From: Sacculina carcini
Taxonomy: Eukaryota; Arthropoda; Thecostraca; Sacculinidae
Direction of reading: 5' to 3'
Assembly: GCA_916048095.2 (NCBI GenBank)
Contig: OU696579.1
Location: 1,258,501-1,322,500, forward strand
Length of the DNA: 64,000 nt
Position numbers and translations under genes: made by a program. How positions within the stretch are numbered: position 1 is the stretch's first letter; every line of letters starts with the position of its first letter. The notes beneath the pieces are model-generated. The model worked only from the letters and a program-made list of their open reading frames with translations. It did not search any database and had not been told where the DNA came from. Positions 9,186 through 19,559 of the stretch are shown piece by piece.

Positions 9186-11783
9186 TCAGGCCGCCTTTGA
9201 CACCCATCTGTACTGTTGTCGAGTGTAGCCGCCGGCCGGCGCCGCTGCAGCCACCGCCGAAGACGGATGAGTGAAGCCACACGCCGGATTGACGCAGACA
9301 GACCCGTAGCGACAGGCGGGCGGATGCACAAACTCACAGCCCACATTGCGACAGTTGTTTTTGAAGCGACACTCAACAGCATTGCCACCGGCACTACCGC
9401 CGCTGGCCGATGATGTTACTGACGCTCGAGCCACGCTGTGAGTGAACGGACAGTCGGGCTTGGTGCAGGCGCGTTGAAATTTACACGGCGGATGGACGTA
9501 CACACAGCGGTTGCCGAGCGCGCAGCGGGGAAACGCCGTGCACGGCTCGTTGGGGTGCATGTAGACGCACTGCGAGCCGGAGCGGCAGTTGGGCCAGAAC
9601 TTGCACCGCTCCAGCAGCTTGTCGACAGAATCGACCGTGCGCGCCACCGTTGCTGCCGCCTGCGCTGGTAGATGTGGAGCTGCTGGAGGAGATACCTGGG
9701 ACACAACATGGGAAATCTTGGCACATTGCTGCTGTAACAATTGCCTCCTCAAGTCGGCCGCTTCTTCCTCCACCGTCTGCTGCTGTTCTCCTTCACCTTC
9801 CTCTTCCTCCATTTCTTCCACCACCTCCTCGTCCTCGATGCCGACGTACGAGCAGCCGGTGGTGGCCGCTGCTTCCAGGACGTAGTCGTCATCAAGACGG
9901 TCCAGGTGACAGAACGGATGCTTGGCGCCCAGGCCTGTCAGTGTGACCACAAACGCCGGCGATGTCTCGCCGACCGTCGCAGCAGCCTGATGCACCAGAG
10001 AGGACAGATAATCTTCCGGCAGTGACTCAACTGCCCGACCGTCCGTCGCGTCCGTCTTGTCGACGGATACGTCATCAGCCGCCGCCGCCGCCGTCGCCGC
10101 AGACGTTTGGACGTCGCCAATGGTCACATGCACGCCGTCCTCGTCGTCCGAGAGCTCGGCGTGAATCTCGCCCAGCGCTTGTTTGACGCTCTTGCAGGGC
10201 GATTCGCGAGTCGATGTCAGCTTGGCAGCGACAGTCGTCGTCGGTTTTACCGTTGCTGCGACCGCTGTGTCTATTGATGGCTCCGAGATGTCCACCTGTT
10301 TGCGGTTGTTCTTTAGCGTGATGGAAATGCGCACAGCTTTGTCGGCCGTACGCGTCTTCGAGCCGGGCTCAGATCGCTTCACTGGCACGACCGACGCTTG
10401 CTCGGACGTCAACGATGATGATGACGAGTCGCCCAATTTCAGACGGCCGCGCAAATCACCGCGTCGCTCAGCCACGTTCGCCACGGCTGGTCGAGTCTCG
10501 CGCACCAAAAACGGCCGCACCGAAGCGACCGTCGACTTCTGCGCGTCGCGCATAGCCTTCAGCAACAGCGTCGGCTTCGGCTGCAGTCGCACGGGCAGAC
10601 GCCGGCGCTCCGACACTCGCACCGTACTAGCGACACTGCCGACCGCCGGCTTGCCGGGGTCGAAGTCGTGTTCGGGCTCTTGGCGCGACACCACGGCGCC
10701 GACCGTCGAAAGTACGGCTCGTCGCCTCGGCTTAGCGTCAGCCGCACAGTCGCGCGACGATTCGCGACCGCTATAATGCGTGTCTGTGTTTCTCGGCGCC
10801 TTGCGCGTCGGCTCTTCAATGTGAGATTTGCTCGCGCCGCAGGGTTCCTTGCGTTTGGAGGTGGCGGGCGCCGTAACGTCCAACTTGCCTCTGGTCAGGA
10901 TTTCGTCATCATCGGCCGTCAGTGTGAGCACGTCTTCAGTGTCAGCGGCGGCGACCGCCACAGCGTTGAGCGGCCGACTGGGAGGTTCAATGCGAGGATG
11001 TTTGTTCTCGCCAGCATGCTCGACAGACACAGGAGCCGTGCTCTCACTGGAGACGGCAGGCAGGACAGTATCGTCGCTTGAAGCCTTTCGCTTAACGGTA
11101 GCGGTCTTCGGATTTCGTGCAGATTTCTGTTTTGAATGCGATTTACTTTTATCCTGAACGATCTCCGGAACTTTCTTTTTATTGGTGACTTTGTCGGGAC
11201 ACTTGGTTGGCACTGTTTCATTGAGCTGCACTTTCTTCTTTGAAACCCCTTCGGCACTCTTACCAGTTGTTTTGGTCACAGCGGTTTTGGATGTCTTTAT
11301 GGTACCTGGCTCAATCGATGTTTCAAGCTTAGAATGCGATCTTTTAGACTTTACAGTTGATGATACCTTGATTAATTCAGTCTTCGACCCCGTTTTTGAA
11401 ACCATCATACCTTTTTTCGACACATTACTGGTATTTACAGTTTTAGAATCTACACTTGCTGCTTCCGATGAGCCACCTTGCTTAATTTTCTTTGGCTTCT
11501 TGACTTTTTCATTAGCGATTTCGGAAGATTTGCCACTTTCCAGACTTTTTAACTTCGTGAAAACTTCACGTATCCACTCAACAAATGACTTAGTATGGCT
11601 GCCAAGAAACAAGGAAAGATCCTCCTCCATCTGCGCGTTGGTCTTTTTGTTGGCCACGAGAACCATGATGTAATCGGGAAGTTCATCATCCACGTAAACA
11701 TCCATCTCTACTAGCCTAGCCCTGATAGCATTCTTTATCTTACCACTTATTTCAGAGCTAATCGACTCCATACCAATGTACAA
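9186..11783 (-). CDS. ZC3H14: Nuclear poly(A)-binding CCCH zinc-finger protein, ZC3H14/Nab2 family, intronless
   Basis: ZC3H14 (Nab2 in yeast, dNab2 in flies) binds poly(A) in the nucleus and limits tail length. The 865-residue frame is one exon. The N-terminus matches the family's PWI-like domain (DDELPDYIMVLVANKK, then EEDLSLFLGSHT). A lysine/serine-rich linker follows. Mid-protein family motifs are KPTLLLKAMRDAQKS and SPAFVVTLTGLG, and there is an acidic run near residues 640-670. The C-terminus carries five tandem CCCH fingers: CKFWPNC, CTAFPRC, CKFQRAC, CRFKNNC and CRYGSVC, each closed by C-x3-H. CTKPDCPFTH in finger 3 is nearly identical to the human finger. The protein is longer than human ZC3H14 (about 736) because of the linker. 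The start could also be Met5. A multi-exon gene is usual in this family, so the single exon is notable. Confidence 0.93.
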   Translation of the reverse strand: MYIGMESISSEISGKIKNAIRARLVEMDVYVDDELPDYIMVLVANKKTNAQMEEDLSLFLGSHTKSFVEWIREVFTKLKSLESGKSSEIANEKVKKPKKIKQGGSSEAASVDSKTVNTSNVSKKGMMVSKTGSKTELIKVSSTVKSKRSHSKLETSIEPGTIKTSKTAVTKTTGKSAEGVSKKKVQLNETVPTKCPDKVTNKKKVPEIVQDKSKSHSKQKSARNPKTATVKRKASSDDTVLPAVSSESTAPVSVEHAGENKHPRIEPPSRPLNAVAVAAADTEDVLTLTADDDEILTRGKLDVTAPATSKRKEPCGASKSHIEEPTRKAPRNTDTHYSGRESSRDCAADAKPRRRAVLSTVGAVVSRQEPEHDFDPGKPAVGSVASTVRVSERRRLPVRLQPKPTLLLKAMRDAQKSTVASVRPFLVRETRPAVANVAERRGDLRGRLKLGDSSSSSLTSEQASVVPVKRSEPGSKTRTADKAVRISITLKNNRKQVDISEPSIDTAVAATVKPTTTVAAKLTSTRESPCKSVKQALGEIHAELSDDEDGVHVTIGDVQTSAATAAAAADDVSVDKTDATDGRAVESLPEDYLSSLVHQAAATVGETSPAFVVTLTGLGAKHPFCHLDRLDDDYVLEAAATTGCSYVGIEDEEVVEEMEEEEGEGEQQQTVEEEAADLRRQLLQQQCAKISHVVSQVSPPAAPHLPAQAAATVARTVDSVDKLLERCKFWPNCRSGSQCVYMHPNEPCTAFPRCALGNRCVYVHPPCKFQRACTKPDCPFTHSVARASVTSSASGGSAGGNAVECRFKNNCRNVGCEFVHPPACRYGSVCVNPACGFTHPSSAVAAAAPAGGYTRQQYRWVSKAA

Positions 11784-12472
11784 TATTAATGACTCAATGA
11801 AGAATTCCTCAATCGATTATAATCGCAATGACAAAAACCACAACCACGAAACGAGGGAACGAAAACGTCTCTTCCGCCCAATAACGTCTTGAACAAGTCT
11901 AGTTCGAACAATTTACAGCAGTTATATCTAGAATAGATGTAAGCCGAATTTGGATAAAATAGTCGCAATAATAGGTCAGAGACTTAAAAAAAATTATCTG
12001 TAAAATTTTTCAGTACTCAATATTACCGTCTCCTGGTAATTTACAAATACAACTTTCCCGCTATTTCTACATAAACGGCTGCTTACTCAAACCTCTCCTG
12101 ATGTTTTGAGGTTAACTTCTCAAAAAATTTTCACAAATTGGTAAGTGTGAGACATACATACTACTGAATTCTTAATTTTGTTAGATACTTACATTTTGCA
12201 ATGAGAAACTGTTTGTTTAATGTTGCTTAGATCCACGCAGCAGCACCTCTATGTATTTCATGCGGTGCACAAAATCATTTTAATTGCGCGACGGACATAA
12301 TTCAAGTGCAACAAGCGGAAATATAAGTTTGGGTACGACCGTTAATTAGGGTAAACCCTAAATATGAAGCACAGAGGAGAGACACTAACGTGTAAACAAT
12401 AATAGTTGAGAAGGTATATGTATGTACATGTGTGTTTGTGATTGGTTGCTGTTTCAGTGTGCTTTATCGGCG
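11784..12472. promoter_or_regulatory. Shared upstream region of ZC3H14 (-) and CNOT9 (+)
   Basis: The two start codons face away from each other across 689 bp, a head-to-head arrangement that suggests a bidirectional promoter. I see no clear TATA box. A possible 5'UTR acceptor (gctgtttcag) lies just before the CNOT9 ATG, so CNOT9 may have an untranslated first exon here. Confidence 0.4.
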
Positions 12473-15207
12473 ATGGCTGCCGCCGTCGAGAAAGAGAGGG
12501 TGTTTCAATGGATTCAAGATCTGACCAACCCGGACAAAAAAGAGGAGGCCCTCTTGTCCCTCAGCAAAAAGCGTGAGGTACGATTAAGCACTGGCGTGAT
12601 GGTAATGCACGGCCAGTGCGATTTGATTGTGCCAATACTGCTTACAGTTTATTAGTAGGCTCTTGGTCCTGCTTCACCTACGACAGTGCTTTGCAGGACC
12701 TCCGAAAGATAAATCACACACCAATTGTTGGCTTCTTAAACTCAGTAGTTACTGTCGATTTTCAGACAATTTAAATCGCAACATTCGTTAAATAAGTAAG
12801 CGTTCAATCTTTGTTTGAATACAATATCCTGGGTTATGATAAAAGTCATTACAAACGGCAAACTCAAATCCGCCTCGTAGACGAGTGGCTAAGACGCACG
12901 CTCTGTGCACGAGAGGTCCAGGGTTCGATTCCCTGGCGAGGTGAAACGTTTGGGTTCGTTTCTGACAGGGTAGCCCAATTGTCGCAATGCGGGTTTTGTG
13001 TGCGCGCAGCCGTGCAGTTTCTGTGCTGGCCGTGACTGCAAAACCCGTGCGGCCGGACCTGCGGTGTGCCAGCCGGGGCCGTGAGGCTTTGCCCATGCAT
13101 AAATTCACGCGAACATTAGCCTTTCCATTGCTGTGTTCAAATGAGTAAATTTATTATCATTTATTATTATCATCCTTGCGTTTGGCTGTTTGAATACACA
13201 CGGATAACCCTATAATGCTGTAATTTTCCTATCCGTTTTGCAAACATTCTCACTGTTTTTTGTTGTTCATTTCGATGGCGGAGCATATATTGTCACGACA
13301 CAAAATCACCACCCTTCTTTCACTATGACCGGTGCAGCTACTCACTGGATATTTTCAGCACAACATAAGCCAATGAATCGAACGTTACCAAATCGACAAG
13401 TTCGCCGTTATATGGTTGATCCAGCATTGTGTACGAACCATATGCCATGTGTGATTGAGCATGCGCTGTTTTCAGCTTGGAATGGACTAGGTATCCGAAT
13501 GTAATTCGAATGCAACGCTTAAGTCATGCAAAATGTGTGTACGGCGTCATCTACTGTTTTGCCTGTGCGAAAGTTGGTGAATTTGTTGAATTTTCTTATT
13601 TCTTGGCATCAGATCAGATCAGATTCAGGATTATGGCCTTTGTAACGACACTACCTACTGTTTTGTGTATTTTTCAACCTGTAATCAAACAACAGCGCCT
13701 TTTGTTTGGCACTCAAATAACCAGTTTATATCCAAATATACATATGAACAATTACACATATCAGTGTACATAAACATACCGTAGATTATTACACAACACA
13801 TTACACATGATATATACATGACATTTATTTATAACATAACATTTATTTATTTATAACATTTATTTATATTTTTACTAATTGATTATTGAATATTTGGCGA
13901 TTTTCGGCCATGCTGGCTATGTTGCCAGATGGTGCCTGATCTGGCGCCGCTACTGTGGCACGCCGGCGCCGTGATGGCGTCACTACTGCACGAGATTGTC
14001 GGCATCTACCGTTGCATGAACCCGCCCACACTCACCGCCAGCCAGAGCAACCGGGTGTGCAACGCGCTGGCTCTTCTGCAATGTGTTGCCTCGCATCCGG
14101 ACACGCGCACCGCCTTTCTCAATGTAATCGGCCTTTACTATCGCTCACTCATGCTGGAAAATGGTGCAGTGGTAGCGTGTCGGTCTTGTAACCATGAGGT
14201 CGCCGGTTCGAATCCATCCGGCGGCCCGGTTTTATGTGGGGTTTCTTAGTTGGCGCTGGGGATTGTCTGCGCGGTTGTTGAGGATAATGGAGTGTTGGGT
14301 TCAATTGCATGGCGTTCTAGAAATATCCCTAATTTCGTGTGTACGGACGATGGTACCTATCACTTAAAATTTGAGATTAAACACTGCCGACTCACGTAGT
14401 GGGTGCAGAAATACACAATACAAAACCTATAAACTAACTGACACACATATACTCACATGCATACAAACAAACATTGTATGTATGTGTGTATGTGTGTGTG
14501 TGTGTGTAAACAGGCGCAAATACCACAATATTTGTATCCATTTTTGACGACCAACACCGAGGCGCAACCGTTCGAGTATCTTCGACTAACCAGTCTTGGT
14601 GTGATAGGCGCTCTCGTCAAGGTATCTCTCTCTTTCTCTCTCGCTCTCTCTCTGTCTGTATCTATATATCTATCTTTATTTATGTATATATCTCTCTTTT
14701 ATCCCTCGCTACCTCTCGCTGTCAATATCTATATCTTTTTCTCTTTCTATTTATCTGTTTATCTGTCTATCTTACTTTCTATCTCTCTCTCTCTCTTTCT
14801 CTTAATCTCTCGTTCTGATATTGCTCACATTCTTGCTTGCTCTGTCTTTTCTGTTTCTCATTTCGCCGCTTTTCTTCTGGTACTCGCTATTTGTTCATTT
14901 ATCGCCTCTATTCTAAAGTTTGTCTGCCAATTCAACTTGTGTTGTTTGTTTGATTTGTCACACTCTTCTGTCTGTTCCGCTCTATGTTATTTCTCCTTAT
15001 TTTTGTGTATGTACACACACAAACACACACACACAAACTGGAATGTTTTTGCTTGTTTGAACCCTCTAGTAACCTATCTTCCCTGAAATTCCCAGTATTT
15101 CACACATATCATTCAATCTCTGATTAAACTTTCATACGCTGTTAGCTCCTACAATAATATCCTCCCCAATAACTGATTCCAGACATCAACACACACACAT
15201 GTGTGTG

Positions 15208-15248
<41 letters not shown>

Positions 15249-16131
15249 CAGACGGACGAGCAGGAAGTGATAAATTTTCTACTCACCACCGAGATAATAC
15301 CGTTGTGTTTGAAGATCATGGAGCATGGTACTGAACTGAGCAAAACCGTCGCCACTTTCATTCTGCAAAAAATACTACTCGATGAAACCGGTATTACAAC
15401 ACACACATACACACACACACACACACGCGCGCGTGCGTTTCGTAGCTTCGTGGGCATCCTATTTGAATTACTTATAAGTATACTTACTCACTTACTTATG
15501 TTATACGCTTATTAAATTTAAATAGGCACTTTTGAACCGTAACTCAAGCACAACAAACAAATGCTGATGTAGCCAATGGTGCATTGTCAACGTGGGATTT
15601 AACTTAACTCACATACACAGACTCACAAACACACATACACATACACTCGTAATGCAGCAGAATGCAAGCGTCAAATATCTCGTTTCCACTCATCCCATTC
15701 ACAGGTATCTCTCAGAGGTTCACTATGCACGAATGCACATGCACATTTTGTGTCTGTGTGTATGTGTTGCACTATTTGGAGGTCCGTTATGTGGAATGTC
15801 GACTGTGCTTAAATTTAAACTTATTTTAATCGTGAATCAACGGTAAGCGACTATCACAAACTAGGATCAAACATAAACCAAATTGGCATCGTGGGTCAAC
15901 AGTTCAATGATCATCTTTGATGATTCATCTTTCATATGATGATGATGATAATGATGATAATTGGTGTTTAAGGGGTGCACCGGCCTGCAGACTATACGTC
16001 ATCCCATCTTTCATATCGTTGGCTAGGATATCGTTTGAATAGCAAGAATAACTTCACTTACAATCCCGCTTATGGCATTTTTCACAGTTCTCACGTCTCA
16101 TGTGTGAGAGAGAGTGAGAGAGCTTGCGTTG

Positions 16132-16185
<54 letters not shown>

Positions 16186-18413
16186 TATGTGTGCGTATGT
16201 GTTTGTATGTGTGTGTGTGTGTGCATGTAAGTGTGTATGTATCGCTGTATGATCGCTCCTCTGCTGAAAATTATACAACAACAGTTGGCAGAAAAGATGA
16301 GGTGGCAATCTCGCCGGGAAATTGCTAGCAATCGCTCAACTAAATGCCGTGTGTTTGTTGTCGATTGTGTGTGCTATGTGATTGAGTGTGTGCATGCGTG
16401 TGTGTGTGAGCGCTTTTGAGACCCTCGGGTGAAAAGCGCGATATAAATGTCTTAATGTAATGTATTGTAATGTGTGTGTGTGTTCTCCGTAAGCCCTCGT
16501 ACTTATTTGAACTTCTATCCTTCAAAAAATCTACTCGTACACTTAGGTCAACTGATGATTCTCGTCTCTTACTGGAACCTGCTTTTCCTTCTAGACATAC
16601 TCACTATAATCGGAGTCTCTCTATCTTAGGACCCCGTATTTACAATAAGCTCTCCCCAACACTACGTTCTATCACTTCTATCCCTGTTTTCAAAAAACAC
16701 TCTAAGAAATTTTTCATGGTGAAATCGTATTATACTCTAGAGAACATTGTCTATATTAGTGATGATTATAAGGTGTAAATTATCTCTCTTCTTTCTTTAC
16801 CTTTCACTTTCTGTGTGTGTGTGTGTGTGCGCGCGTGTGCAGCGCCCTAGAGACCCTCTAGGTGTAGGGCGCTATATACATATCTACCTAATGTAATGTA
16901 TTGTAATGTGTGTGTGGCAGGTTTGGCTCACATTTGTCAGACATACGACCGTTTCTCACACGTGGCCATCACACTAGGCAACATGGTGATCAACTTGGAG
17001 AAGGAGAAATCTGTCCGCCTGCTCAAACACGTTATTCGCTGCTACCTGCGGCTCTCCGACAACGCCAGGTCTATGTCTGTCCGTGTGCATGTGTGTGTGT
17101 GTGTGTGTGTCCGTGTGTATATGTATGTGTGTCTGACTGTGTGTGTTTGTGTTTATGTGTATGTGTGTGTTAGTGTGTGTGTCTGTCTGTCTGTGTTTAT
17201 GTGTGTGTGTCTGTGTGTCTGTCCGTGTGTATGTCTGCGTGTGGGTGTATGTGTGCGTCTGTCCGTGTGTATGTGTGTGTGTCTGTATATTTCTGTGTAT
17301 GTGTATGTGTCTGTCTGTCTGTGTCGGTGTGGGGTAATGCGTATTCCTTATATCCCTATGTGGTAACAATTTACGATGATAATGTGTCATGCAACACTGC
17401 CTGGCCACTGCCACTTGTGGTAATTGTTGTAATTTGTGTTAAATTGTGGTAAATTATGGTAGATTGTGGTAATTAGTGGTAAATTATGGTAAATTATGGT
17501 AATTTGTGGTAAATTATGGTTAAATTGTGGTAAATTATGCTCATCGTGGTAAATTATGGTAATTTGTGGTAAATTATGGTAATTTGTGGTAAATTATGGT
17601 AATTTGTGGTAAATTGTTACATTATGGTTAATTTGTGGTAAAAGATGGTTAATTTGTGGTAAATTATCGTTAATTTGTGGTAAATTGTGGTACATTATGG
17701 TTAATTTGTGGTAAATTATGGTTAATTTGTGGTAAATTATGGTTAATTTGTGGTAAATTGTGGTAAATTATCGTTAATTTGTGGTAAATTGTGGTACATT
17801 ATGGTTAATTTGTGGTAAATTGTGGTTAATTTGTGGTAAATTGTGGTTAATTTGTGGTAATTTGTGATTAGTTTGTGGTAAATTGTGGTTAATTTGTGGT
17901 AAATTGTGGTACATTATGGTTAATTTGTGGTAAATTGTGGTACATTATGGTTAATTTGTGGTAAATTGTGATTAATTTGTGGTAAATTGTGGTTAATTTG
18001 TGGTAAATTATGGTTAATTTGTGGTAAATTATGGTTAATTTGTGGTAAATTGTGGTAAATTATCGTTAATTTGTGGTACATTATGGTTAATTTGTGGTAA
18101 ATTGTGGTGAATTGTGGTAAATTATCTTTAATTTGTGGTAAATTATGCTAATTGTGGTAAATTGTGGTAAATTACCAGGGCGCGCGTGGCGTTGCGCTCC
18201 TGTCTGCCCGACCAGCTGAAGAACAGTACATTTGACGACTGTCTTGACGACAAATCTGTTCGTCACTGGCTGGCTTTGCTGCTGAAAAATCTCGACGATT
18301 CCTCGTCCAATACATCTACGACCCCCGCGGCCCCAACCCCCGCGCCCGCTCTCCCCCATCCCCCCTCGTCGGCCAACACGCCTGGCGCCGTCTCTCTCGG
18401 CACTCTCAAATAA
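12473..18413 (+). CDS. CNOT9: CCR4-NOT complex subunit 9 (Rcd1/CAF40), six exons
   Basis: This armadillo-repeat subunit of the CCR4-NOT deadenylase docks onto CNOT1 and recruits partners such as TNRC6. Exons are 12473-12577, 13929-14123, 14514-14621, 15252-15390, 16921-17068 and 18179-18413. All are GT-AG and phase-consistent, encoding 309 residues (human 299). Very conserved blocks include [74 protein letters not shown] and [17 protein letters not shown]. The C-terminus departs from human as a Thr/Pro/Ala-rich tail after the last helix. The exon 2 start gives M where human has S. Introns hold two SINEs, two LINE 3' ends and a minisatellite. The stop codon sits inside an AATAAA. Confidence 0.96.
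12873..13170 (+). repeat. tRNA-derived SINE, copy 1 (CNOT9 intron 1)
   Basis: The 5' head is tRNA-like: A-box GACGAGTGGCTAAGACG, an anticodon-like stem CTCT/AGAG with loop GTGCACG, and B-box GGTTCGATTCCC. A unique 3' body and an (ATT)-rich tail follow. A second copy lies inverted at 48.6-48.9 kb with high identity, which shows this is a dispersed SINE and not a tRNA gene. Confidence 0.85.
14157..14400 (+). repeat. SINE-like element with tRNA-Thr-like head (CNOT9 intron 2)
   Basis: The head reads GTGCAGTGGTAGCG, then an anticodon-loop-like CTTGTAA, then B-box CCGGTTCGAATCC. It begins 33 bp downstream of the exon 2 donor. The tRNA-unrelated sequence continues for roughly 170 bp with no clear tail. 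No second copy is present in this window. Confidence 0.5.
15203..15430 (+). repeat. (TG)n before and (AC)n after CNOT9 exon 4
   Basis: About twenty TG units end eight bases before the exon 4 acceptor. An (AC)n run begins about eight bases after its donor (15,398-15,428). The two tracts are complementary in the transcript. Confidence 0.85.
16410..16471 (+). mobile_element. LINE 3' terminus with hairpin and (TAATG)n tail, copy A1
   Basis: A hairpin with arms GCGCTTTT and AAAAGCGC and inner pairs ACCC/GGGT is followed by GATATAAATGTC and TAATG repeats. A (TG)n run immediately precedes it. A near-identical copy lies at 60,521-60,585. L2-like LINEs are known to end in such structures. Confidence 0.75.
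16480..16910 (+). mobile_element. 5'-truncated L2/CR1-like LINE, C-terminus of ORF2 plus 3'UTR
   Basis: About 90 codons match the end of LINE reverse transcriptase ORFs ([20 protein letters not shown], then [11 protein letters not shown]). A short 3'UTR follows with (TG)n, the hairpin AGCGCCCTA...TAGGGCGCT (16,841-16,873) and a (TAATG)n tail. The insertion ends about ten bases before the CNOT9 exon 5 acceptor. Confidence 0.8.
17398..18178 (+). repeat. 21-bp minisatellite filling CNOT9 intron 5
   Basis: About 37 copies of TTAATTTGTGGTAAATTATGG and variants (ATTGTGG, ACATTATGG) are present. The last units run into GGTAAATTACCAG, whose AG is the exon 6 acceptor. No pyrimidine tract separates array and exon. 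Confidence 0.93.
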
Positions 18414-18594
18414 ATCCACTCTCTGAGTGTGTGTCAGTGTGTCAGTGTGTGTCAGTGTGTATATGTGTGTGTGTGTCAAATATATCCACAATCTCAGTGT
18501 GTGTCAGTGTGTGTTAGTGTGTGTGTGTGTGTGTCAGTGTGTATATGTGTGTGTGTCAAATAAATCCACAATCTCAGTGTGTGTGTTTGTGTCT

Positions 18595-18600
<6 letters not shown>
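18409..18600 (+). promoter_or_regulatory. Triplicated poly(A) signal modules at the CNOT9 3' end
   Basis: AATAAA at 18,409-18,414 contains the TAA stop codon (18,411-18,413). A unit of about 70-80 bp, TCAAATAAATCCAC followed by (TG)n, is repeated with AATATA at 18,479 and AATAAA at 18,559. Each signal is followed by a long GT-rich run, which is what a downstream CstF-type element looks like. Confidence 0.6.
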
Positions 18601-18648
<48 letters not shown>

Positions 18649-18772
18649 ATGTGTCAGTGTGTGTGTCAGTGTATGTCAGTGTGTGTGTCAGTGTGTGTGT
18701 GTGTGTGTGTGTGAGTGTATGTCAGTGTGTATGTCAGTGTATGTCAGTGTGTGTGTGTGTGTGTGTCAGTGT

Positions 18773-18818
<46 letters not shown>

Positions 18819-18836
18819 CAGTGTGTGTGTCTGTGT
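18598..18836 (+). repeat. Compound (TG)n microsatellite
   Basis: Long TG runs broken by TCAG and TATG variants lie downstream of CNOT9. Confidence 0.95.
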
Positions 18837-19027
18837 GTCGATATATGGTTATTTCAGTGGTGTATTTCAGTTGATTGTTGTTGTATGTTGTTTGTCTTGC
18901 TAGTGTGCTGCATTATAGCGCATTAATCGATGTTTTAATCATTCAGGCTGATTGTTAATATATTTGTCTTTTTTGTGCCTGTTTGCCCTCTTTCCGTGAG
19001 CATCGTTTTTGCGGGGATTTAGACAAT

Positions 19028-19405
19028 GGCGACGCCAGGATTTTTTCAACGAAGGGCTAATGAAAAATATGCTTGGCTTGGCCAAACATAAGGAGCTATA
19101 CTCGGAATCTTAATGATCAGGATTTGTTCTGGAGGGTTTGCCATATTCGGAGGATGGCTTCAGCTTTTTGAAGCCCCGCTTTGGCTCCGCCGCTGATTTT
19201 CCACAATATTCAGCGGAGAAACGCTGGCTGGCATGTTGCCAATAATTATGTCCACCAAGGATTGATGCTCATTAACTTATTAACTTATGTTGACGCGCTC
19301 GCACATACGAGCGAATCTTTGTGAATCTCTTGGCTATGAGGAGTTGATGGAAATATTTTGGGGGGGATTCAGCCCCCTTAGCCCCCTGTACCCGCCGGTG
19401 TTTAC
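19028..19405 (+). repeat. H6 MITE copy and fragment
   Basis: A diverged copy at 19,028-19,200 has the GCGACGCCAGGATTTTTTC start and GGCTCCGCCGCTG end. A separate fragment at about 19,340-19,405 retains the GGGGGGGATTCAGCCCCC core. The family body carries GCTTGGCGAAACAT and C/G-rich runs. Confidence 0.55.
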
Positions 19406-19559
19406 GCTAGTGGTTTGAAATGTAATTTGGTATACAAATATTGAATCTTTCAATCAACTTGGAAATAGCTTATTAGAGTTATTTGCTGGTGTATTCAGAC
19501 ATTCATCGCATTCACTTGTTGATTTTAATCAAATCGTTGATGGAGTCGGCTATTCTCAA

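Noticed and set aside
12873-12946. Functional tRNA genes at 12.9, 14.2, 48.8 and 55.1 kb
   Set aside because: The heads have A- and B-box resemblance but imperfect acceptor stems and attached SINE bodies, and one recurs as a dispersed copy.
12788-13108. Open frames over the 12.9-kb and 48.6-kb repeats as genes
   Set aside because: Both are copies of one tRNA-derived SINE; the frames reflect SINE sequence.
18427-18926. Frames of repeated VCVC or HTHT residues across many GT/CA tracts
   Set aside because: Translations of dinucleotide repeats, not proteins.
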